NCBI GenBank assembly: GCA_029211085.1
Contig: JARGFW010000030.1
Span: 1-34,660 of the forward strand
Origin: Deferrisomatales bacterium
GTDB taxonomy: Bacteria > Desulfobacterota > Deferrisomatia > Deferrisomatales > JARGFW01
Direction of reading: 5' to 3'
DNA length: 34,660 nucleotides
Part shown: piece by piece, positions 1 to 9,386 of the stretch
Position numbering within the stretch: position 1 is the first letter of the stretch
Layout of the letters: each line of letters starts with the position of its first letter
The notes under the pieces: model-generated
The model's database searches: none
What the model was told of the DNA's origin: nothing
What the model saw: only the letters and a program-made list of their open reading frames with translations
Program-made: the position numbers and the translations under genes

Positions 1-80
1 CCGTGGCGGAACCCAAAACCGGCTCAGATTTGACGATCAACACAGTTGCTCACTTTTCACCCAGCACCGGAGAACAGCAC

Positions 81-1139
81 ATGGCAAAGCCCCATAAGCA
101 GACAGAGGGAAGGACTTCACCCCAGCCGAGCCTCACCCACTACATCAACCGCAAGCGGCTGCTGGAAGAGAAGGTGCGCCGGCTCCGGGCGGAAGGTTTT
201 ACTGTGGCCGGACGCATTGCTCCGGCACAAATGGCCGCCGGGGATGCCGCGATGCGGCGCAACAGTCTGGTCGAACACTTCGGTTCCGTGGAGAAGGTTC
301 CAGACCGCCGCAAGGGGGAGCTGCAGGAACTTGAAGGGGTGATCAACACGAACCGGGAGGTCATCGTCAAAGGCCGCAATCGTGAGCAGCAGATCTCCCG
401 CGAGATCGCGGAGGCTCGCGAGGAGTTGGAAACACTGCGCTACACCGCGGGCTTCCAGGATGTCCTGGATTACCAGGCCAAAGTGGCAGACGCCGAACAG
501 CAGATCGAAGACTTGCGCGCCGCGATCGCCGAGCAGAAAGAGACCATCAGTGATGCTGAGGACGCGATTCCTACCCCCGGGGACCTGAAACAACAACGCG
601 ACACCCTGCGGGCCGAGATCGCCATGGGGGCCGAGAAGCAGGGCGAGTTGGCAGCCGTGGAGCAGGCGGTCGAGGAAGAAGCTACGGCCATCGACCAAGC
701 CCGGATCGACGTCGAGAAGACCATCTCCGCAGCCCGCCAGACCATCGCCGGGCTAGGGCGCAAGGTTGCCGAGGTGGAAGCCGCATTGGTGACTCTGCGG
801 GCGCAGGCCCCCGATCTGCTTTTGGCGTTCCTGCTCAACCAGGCCGAGGACGTTTGCCGGAAGTACGAACAGGCGGCGCACGCCGTCGCAAAGCAGTTCG
901 GCCAACTCAAAGCCATCGACGCCCTCATCTGCAAGCACGCCCCGGACCCTTACAAGAACGCCATCATGGGTCTGACGAGGCCAATCAATGTGCCTGGGGT
1001 ATCCATCACGCCCCACCAGGTCGCCGGCACGGCGCCGACCCTTCCGGACATGCTCGTCGATGGCCGCTACATTTCTGCCGCCGACGTTTTGGTACCAGAA
1101 CTGGATCGCATCAGGAGCCACGGAGTAACGATCCTCTAA
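81..1139 (+). CDS. Coiled-coil hypothetical protein of the accessory/phage-like region
   Basis: ORF 3..1139. ATG at 81 follows CGGAGA at SD distance. Long Glu/Ala/Gln/Arg-rich heptad-like central region. Confidence 0.6.
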   Translation: MAKPHKQTEGRTSPQPSLTHYINRKRLLEEKVRRLRAEGFTVAGRIAPAQMAAGDAAMRRNSLVEHFGSVEKVPDRRKGELQELEGVINTNREVIVKGRNREQQISREIAEAREELETLRYTAGFQDVLDYQAKVADAEQQIEDLRAAIAEQKETISDAEDAIPTPGDLKQQRDTLRAEIAMGAEKQGELAAVEQAVEEEATAIDQARIDVEKTISAARQTIAGLGRKVAEVEAALVTLRAQAPDLLLAFLLNQAEDVCRKYEQAAHAVAKQFGQLKAIDALICKHAPDPYKNAIMGLTRPINVPGVSITPHQVAGTAPTLPDMLVDGRYISAADVLVPELDRIRSHGVTIL

Positions 1140-1417
1140 TCCGACTTCACGCCCCTTTGCCGAGATAGGTGGGCCATAGGCAAGGGGGCGGGGCGCTCTC
1201 CGGTACCATCGGCGCCGAAGATCGCTCGAATGGCCCATCATGGCCCCGGCGAAGGGCCACCGCCGAAATCTGACCTCCATTCTCATCGGTTGCCCCCCTT
1301 CGCCTCTTTTCCTCTCTCCGCCGAGCTTCGGCGGGGAGCGGCAAGGGACGCCCGGTCGTTTGCATCGCCGCTCAAGGCATGGCCAGTTCACCGGCCGCAA
1401 AGAAAAAGGAGTAGACC

Positions 1418-1636
1418 ATGAAGACAGCAGCGAGCCAGTCACCCGCCACCCTATCCGAGGAAGAACTGCAGTTGTGTCGGATTTTCGGAACGTCACCCGA
1501 GGAGTATGCCGGCCAGAAAATGGCGCTGGCCACGGCTGCGGCGCAGGAACCCACCGGCACCAACATACTAACCCTCGCCAAGATCGCCGAGCTGTTCGGG
1601 AACACCCCTGAGGATCTCATAAAGCACGGAGGGTAA
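1418..1636 (+). CDS. Small 72-aa protein with two copies of an 'FG-x-[TS]-P-E-[ED]' helical motif; phage-associated
   Basis: ORF with AAGGAG SD. Contains LSEEELQLCRIFGTSPEEYAGQK and LTLAKIAELFGNTPEDLIKHGG, similar to the C-terminus of the Mu-like I protease ORF downstream. Confidence 0.6.
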   Translation: MKTAASQSPATLSEEELQLCRIFGTSPEEYAGQKMALATAAAQEPTGTNILTLAKIAELFGNTPEDLIKHGG

Positions 1637-1643
1637 CGAAGCC

Positions 1644-2021
1644 ATGCCCTTGGAACAAACCGACCGGCACGCGGTTCTCCTCCTCCCCCAGAGCATGCGG
1701 AACCTGTTCGATTGGGGCATGAGCCTCGACGCTATTCACACTTTGATGGAGGAACTAGGCGGGCGAGTTCTCTATGTGCCGCAGATCGTCCGGTTGGATG
1801 GTCACATCACGAAACTCATCGGCACGCAAGAGGCGGAGATCCTCACCAGCGCGGCGGGCGGTCAGCACGTCTGCATTCCATTGGGTCACGTCTCTTCTGT
1901 GAGAGCCCGCCACGAGGCCATCCGCAAAGGCTACGACAACGGCAAGCCCATAAAAGATCTGGTTCGTGACTACCGGATCTCCGAGCGGCAGATCTGGACC
2001 ATCCTGGGTAGTAGCGATTGA
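1644..2021 (+). CDS. Mor/C-type transcription activator family protein (Mu-like)
   Basis: Two GG-x-x-[LV][YC][VI]P repeats (GGRVLYVPQ, GGQHVCIPL) and a C-terminal HTH (IKDLVRDYRISERQIWTIL), the layout of the Mor family. Confidence 0.7.
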   Translation: MPLEQTDRHAVLLLPQSMRNLFDWGMSLDAIHTLMEELGGRVLYVPQIVRLDGHITKLIGTQEAEILTSAAGGQHVCIPLGHVSSVRARHEAIRKGYDNGKPIKDLVRDYRISERQIWTILGSSD

Positions 2022-2083
2022 AGCCCAGGGCGCACGCCGGCTGGCCGCCTCGAAAGGGGCCAGCCCCTTGAAGGAGGAAGCAC

Positions 2084-2377
2084 ATGTCAGAGGTTGATGC
2101 CGTGGAAACGAATCGTGAGTGGGCCGTACGGCAGGTTCTGTCGATGCTGGAGGGCTCCGGTCTGCCACGCAAAGGCAGCTACTCCCCCGCGGAAGTCTGC
2201 CAGTTGTTCGGCATAGAAAAGGAGACCTACAAGCTACTGGTCAACGGCACCACCTTCCCCAGTCGGGGAGAATACAAGAACCCGATTCATCGGCTCGCCT
2301 CGTTCCTGTTGGTTCGAGACAAACGCGTCCCGTTCGGATCGTTGGTCGACTACTTGGCAGCTCGGAAGACACCCTAA
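2084..2377 (+). CDS. Small putative HTH DNA-binding protein
   Basis: 97-aa ORF behind an AAGGAGGAAG SD. 'YSPAEVCQLFGIEKETYKLLVNG' looks like an HTH. Confidence 0.5.
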   Translation: MSEVDAVETNREWAVRQVLSMLEGSGLPRKGSYSPAEVCQLFGIEKETYKLLVNGTTFPSRGEYKNPIHRLASFLLVRDKRVPFGSLVDYLAARKTP

Positions 2378-2468
2378 ACCTACCCCGAAAGGCCGACCCA
2401 ACGATATGGCCGCCTCCTGGCACTGCAAAACTCAGGTCGGCGCCGCACAATCACCGAGGAAAACAGGA

Positions 2469-3143
2469 ATGCACTCACAGGCCCTTTCCGTACCCCTTGA
2501 ACTTCCCGCACGTGGCCAGGCCCCGGAGTGGGTGGAGCTGCTCCCGCTGGGGCCCACCATCAAGGGCCGCGATGGCCGGCAGTGGTTGAATGACCGGCCG
2601 GACGAGGTCGTGGCGGCATTTTCGACCGCGAACGAACCGGTGCTCATCGACTACGAGCACGCATCGGAACTGGCCGCGCCGGAGGGGAAGCCCGCGCCGG
2701 CCGCCGGCTGGCTTTCCCAACTGGCCGTGCGGGGGGGCGGCTCGGTGTGGGGGCGCGTCGAATGGACGCCGCGGGCTGCACAAATGATCTCCGACCGAGA
2801 GTACCGGTTCCTCTCGCCGTGCTTCTCCTACGACCGGCAAACGAACCGGATCGTGCGGCTGCTGTCAGTAGGACTGACCAATCGCCCGAACCTGGCCCTC
2901 GTGGCCTTGAATCGCCTGCTGGCGCGGGGCGCAGGACAAGCGATGGTGGTGAACACCGCGAACCCTGCCCCTGCTGCCATGGCGGGGATAACCCCAGAGG
3001 ATGCCGCGAAGATCCAACACGCATTCGGCCACACGCCGGAAGACCTGCAAAGGTGGGCGCCGCCGAGCACGGAAATCACGACGATCTCGGAAAAGGACGC
3101 GGCGACGTTGCGGCACCTGTTCGGGGAGGATTGGCGAGGTTGA
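2469..3143 (+). CDS. Mu-like phage I protein (protease/scaffold)
   Basis: Start at internal ATG 2469 of ORF 2406..3143. 'VELLPLGPTIKGRDGRQWLND...PVLIDYEHASE...PAAGWLSQLAVR...GRVEWTPRAAQMISDREYRFLSPCFSYD...LLSVGLTNRPNL' matches the layout of Mu gpI-type proteases. Confidence 0.85.
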   Translation: MHSQALSVPLELPARGQAPEWVELLPLGPTIKGRDGRQWLNDRPDEVVAAFSTANEPVLIDYEHASELAAPEGKPAPAAGWLSQLAVRGGGSVWGRVEWTPRAAQMISDREYRFLSPCFSYDRQTNRIVRLLSVGLTNRPNLALVALNRLLARGAGQAMVVNTANPAPAAMAGITPEDAAKIQHAFGHTPEDLQRWAPPSTEITTISEKDAATLRHLFGEDWRG

Positions 3144-3270
3144 ACGCTGTTGCGGCCTTCCGAAAAGGCCGGGATTCCTCCAACGGTCGTCGCGCTACAC
3201 CTGGACTTTCCGAAAAACCAACGAGCCGATCGTAATGACTCTCTCGTAGGCAGTGGGCGGTTCGGTATGG

Positions 3271-3504
3271 CTACGGGCGGGGAGAAAACCGGATGCCGTG
3301 GTCCCCGGGGTACGGAGCGGTGTGGGTGTGACTGCCGAGCAGAATGTCTTCGGGGATTCCTTCACCAGCGGGAAAGGCTGCGCAGGCGTTGAGATACTCC
3401 CGTTCCAGTTCTGGCAGGTCGTCTGCCGGGGTGAGATCCACCACGCCGAGGTAGTGTACACAGGAGCCGCAGACATCGGACGATGGGGGGAGCGTACCAC
3501 CCAT
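3271..3504 (-). CDS. Small Cys/His-containing hypothetical protein (CxxCxHY ... CAAFP.G.GIP ... H..PYPGDHGI)
   Basis: C-terminal part of ORF 3271..3765. ATG at 3504 is preceded by GAGG. The motif CGSCVHY...[33 protein letters not shown] has the pattern of a recurring small conserved hypothetical family. Confidence 0.6.
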   Translation of the reverse strand: MGGTLPPSSDVCGSCVHYLGVVDLTPADDLPELEREYLNACAAFPAGEGIPEDILLGSHTHTAPYPGDHGIRFSPRP

Positions 3505-3708
3505 GAGACACCTCATCGACTGTAGGAAACACCAAGGGAAATATACCACAGGGTAGGCACAACGGTAACGGCGTCGGTCCAAGCCAAGCGGCCCGTCCCT
3601 CCTGCAAATACTTTCGCATTTGACGCCCGGCGACCGAGTGTGTACGGTTTGCGACGCTGGATAAGGGGGAGCCGAATGGGCTTGATGAAGAACTCCAGAT
3701 GACAAGCC

Positions 3709-3737
3709 AAAGCCCGGGCGGGGTCGCCTGGGCTTTT
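3709..3737 (+). terminator. Hairpin AAAGCCCGGGCG-GGGT-CGCCTGGGCTTT followed by T
   Basis: 12-bp stem with one G.U pair and a 4-nt loop, then TCC; intrinsic-terminator-like. Confidence 0.5.
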
Positions 3738-3765
3738 CCGTGCACACGGTCAAAGGTGGTGCCAC

Positions 3766-4692
3766 GTGTCAACAGCACATTTCAGAATCACGTATGACGG
3801 CCCGGCTTTAGCCGACCACCAGATGGATGTGAAGAAACTTTCTCCGGCGCTCCATGCGGTCGGGGAACTGCTGGAGGCCGCGAACCGGGTTCTCAATGAA
3901 GATCACGGGAAGGTTTCCGTCCGGGTTCAAGGGTCGTTCAAAACGGGCTCGTTCGGCATCGACTTTGCGCTGATGCACAGCCCATGGGAAATACTGAGGG
4001 GCCTCTTGGTGCATGACAACACCCAGGCAGCTCTCAATCTGGTAGCTTTGCTCGGCTTGGCAGGGGGCACCGCCAAGGGGCTGCTCCAGTTGATTAAGTG
4101 GCTCCGCGGGCGCAACCCGACGCGAATCATCGACCTAGACGATGGCAGGGTGCGGATCGAAGTTCTGAATGAGGCCATTGAAGTCGAACTGGAGGTTCTG
4201 AAACTGCTACAGGATTACAAAGTACGCAAAGCGGTTGAAGCGATGATCACCGAGCCGATGTCCGAAGGGTCTGGAGTCGAAAACTTCGCGTCTGGGCCGG
4301 TCGAGGGGGACGGTTTCTTCGTGGTGGAAGCAAGAGAGGCCAGGGCCTTTGTTGCGCCGCCGGCCACGGACACTGACATTGGTGAAACGCGCTCGAACAA
4401 ATGGCTGCAGTTGGCTGGAGTATCCTTCGTTGAGGGAAACAAGTGGCGGTTTTCGGACGGGTCGACCACCTTCCCGGTCGCCATCGAGGATGAGGAATTC
4501 GTTCAGATGGTCCAGAAGAACGAGATCCGTTTCGGTGCAGGCGACCTACTGAGCGTCGACCTCGTGAGCCGTCAATTTCTGAACAACGCGGGCAAGATGT
4601 CCACCGAACACGTCGCCAAGCGAGTGTTGGAACACAGAAAGGCAGCAGTTCAGGTGAATATGGTCTTGCCCCGTGGTGAAAACGAAGACTGA
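3766..4692 (+). CDS. Conserved hypothetical protein, 308 aa
   Basis: GTG start preceded by AAAGGTGG. '[39 protein letters not shown]...[12 protein letters not shown]' with a hydrophobic hairpin ([24 protein letters not shown]). Confidence 0.7.
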   Translation: MSTAHFRITYDGPALADHQMDVKKLSPALHAVGELLEAANRVLNEDHGKVSVRVQGSFKTGSFGIDFALMHSPWEILRGLLVHDNTQAALNLVALLGLAGGTAKGLLQLIKWLRGRNPTRIIDLDDGRVRIEVLNEAIEVELEVLKLLQDYKVRKAVEAMITEPMSEGSGVENFASGPVEGDGFFVVEAREARAFVAPPATDTDIGETRSNKWLQLAGVSFVEGNKWRFSDGSTTFPVAIEDEEFVQMVQKNEIRFGAGDLLSVDLVSRQFLNNAGKMSTEHVAKRVLEHRKAAVQVNMVLPRGENED

Positions 4693-4835
4693 CTTCAACG
4701 TGTCGCGCAGGCCCCTTCCGCGATGTTTTTCATTCACAAGCCGTGACAAACCACGCGACACCGAGTGACAAACCTTGTGGCGCGCTACAGAGAGATGGAT
4801 CGTTACCACAATCGTTACCATATGGCGCATTGTAT

Positions 4836-4870
4836 AGAAAAAGGGCCTAGGCGCAATCGCCTAAGCCCTT
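4836..4870 (-). terminator. Rho-independent terminator of tRNA-Lys
   Basis: Inverted repeat AAGGGCCTAGGCG-CAAT-CGCCTAAGCCCTT. On the minus strand it is followed by a T tract. Confidence 0.8.
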
Positions 4871-4878
4871 AGTATTAC

Positions 4879-4954
4879 TGGTGAGCCGTGCAGGACTCGA
4901 ACCTGCGACCGCCTGATTAAAAGTCAGATGCTCTACCACCTGAGCTAACGGCCC
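4879..4954 (-). tRNA. tRNA-Lys (anticodon TTT), CCA encoded
   Basis: Minus-strand GGGCCGTTAGCTCAGGTGGTAGAGCATCTGACTTTTAATCAGGCGGTCGCAGGTTCGAACCTGCACGGCTCACCA folds as a full cloverleaf. Confidence 0.97.
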
Positions 4955-5031
4955 ACAAAACGAACAAGTGGGCGTTTATACCCGGAGATCCACGGTGTGT
5001 CAATCCGCGGCCCGCCCGGCTCGTGAACTGC

Positions 5032-7623
<2,592 letters not shown>

Positions 7624-7646
<23 letters not shown>

Positions 7647-9207
7647 TGATCACGTTTTCCAACTGGCGCAGCTCGGCGAGCACCTCTTCGCCCACATTGC
7701 TGTCAACGTTGACCACGGTGACCGCCCGCCCGCCGGGAGCCTCGCGGCCGAACTGCAGTTGCCCGATGTTGATGCCGCGGTGGCCCAGGGTGGTGCCGAT
7801 GCTGCCCACGAGCCCGGGGCGGTCATAGTTCCAGAACACCAACAGGTGCCCCTGGGGAATGGCCTCGATGGCGATGCCGTCCAGTTCCACCAGCCGCGGT
7901 TCGCGTTTGCCGAAGATGGCGCCGGCGAGGCTGTACTGGCCGGACTCGATGTCCACCCGCAGGCGGATCAGGGCGCTGTAGTCCTCGCCGTTGGAGGCGG
8001 AGGTTTCCACGACGCGGATGCCGCGGTTGCGGGCCACCACCGGGGCGTTGACCAGGTTCACCCGCTCCCCCAGGGAAGCGGCGAGCAGACCCTCCAGGGC
8101 GGCGGCGGTGAGTAGCGCGGTGCGTCCGCTGGCGGCCTTGCCAAAGTACTCCAGTTCCACGCCCTTCAGCCCTTGAATGCCCAACTGGGCCTGCAGTTTT
8201 CCCAGGCTGCGCGCCATCTCGAGATAGGGGCGCATCTGCTCCATGGCCTCGGCGGGCACGCTGGGCACGTTGAGGGCGTTGCGGATGGTGCCGCCAATGA
8301 GGTAGTCGGCGACCTGCTCGGCCACCTGCAGGGCTACCGCCTCCTGGGCCTCGGCGGTGCTGGCGCCCAGGTGGGGGGTGCAGATCAGGTGGGGGTGGCT
8401 CACCAGGGGGGTCAGCCCCGGGGGTTCCTCCTTGAACACGTCCAGCGCGGCGCCGGCTACCTGACCGGACTCCAGGGCTTCCAGCAGCGCGTCCTCGTCG
8501 ATGATGCCGCCCCGTGCGGCGCACACGATGTGCACCCCGGGCTTCATCTTGGCCAGGTTCTCGGCGTTGATGAGGTTGCGGGTCTCGTCCATGAGCGGCA
8601 CGTGGAGGGTGATGATGTCGGCGCGCCGGAACAGGTCGTCCAGGTCCACCAGTTCCACGCCCAGTTCCGCGGCGCGCTCGGCGCTGATGAACGGGTCATA
8701 GGCCAGCACCTTCATCTTCAGGCCCAGTGCCCGGTCGGCGACGATGGAACCGATGTTGCCCAGACCCACCACGCCCAGCCGTTTGCCGCACAGTTCGCGG
8801 CCCTGGAACTTCTTCTTCTCCCACTGGCCGTTCTTCATGCTCATGGTGGCCTGGGGAATGTTGCGCACCAGGCTCATCATCAGCGACAGGGCGTGTTCGG
8901 CGGTGGTCACGGTGTTGCCTGCGGGGGTGTTCATCACCACCACGCCGTTCTTGGTGGCGGCGGGCACGTCCACGTTGTCCACGCCGATGCCCGCGCGGCC
9001 CACCACCTTGAGGTTGGTGGCGGCCTCCAGGATCTCGGCGGTCACCTTGGTGGCGCTGCGGATCACCAGGGCGTCGTAGTCGCCGATGATCGCCTTGAGT
9101 TCTTCGGGAGGGAGCCCGGTGATGACATCGACCTGAAGGCCCTCCGTGCTCTTTAGGATCTCCACGCCCTGGGTGGAGAGGCTGTCGCTGACCAGCACAC
9201 GCTTCAT
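7624..9207 (-). CDS. serA: D-3-phosphoglycerate dehydrogenase
   Basis: MKRVLVSDSLSTQGVEIL..., VVGRAGIGVDNVDV, GLGNIGSIVADRA, C-terminal ASB/ACT domain. ATG at 9207 follows AGAGGTG. Confidence 0.96.
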
Positions 9208-9275
9208 GCCGCACCTCTGGTGAAGGGAGTCGCCGGAGACCGGCTGCAGGTGGAAGACTGGGGGACGGTGATCAC
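9204..9275 (-). CDS. Putative 23-aa leader ORF overlapping the serA start (VITVPQSSTCSRSPATPFTRGAA)
   Basis: GTG 8 nt after GGGAGG. Its TGA overlaps the serA ATG as ATGA. Contains four Ser in a 7-residue stretch. Confidence 0.45.
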   Translation of the reverse strand: MITVPQSSTCSRSPATPFTRGAA

Positions 9276-9357
9276 GGTTGTTTCCTCCCGAAACAAAGAA
9301 CACGACCCGGCCCGGGGGGGCGGGGTCGAAGCAGGGTCGGTGCCGGCAAACCAGCGG

Positions 9358-9386
9358 ACGCTACCAAAGCGTCCCGCCGCCGTCAA
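9358..9386 (-). promoter_or_regulatory. Candidate sigma-70 promoter of serA-hisZ-purA
   Basis: Minus strand TTGACG - 17 nt - TAGCGT. Confidence 0.5.

Noticed and set aside
1319-1335. CCGCCGA-GCT-TCGGCGG hairpin as a terminator
   Set aside because: No T tract on either side; may be a simple GC palindrome.
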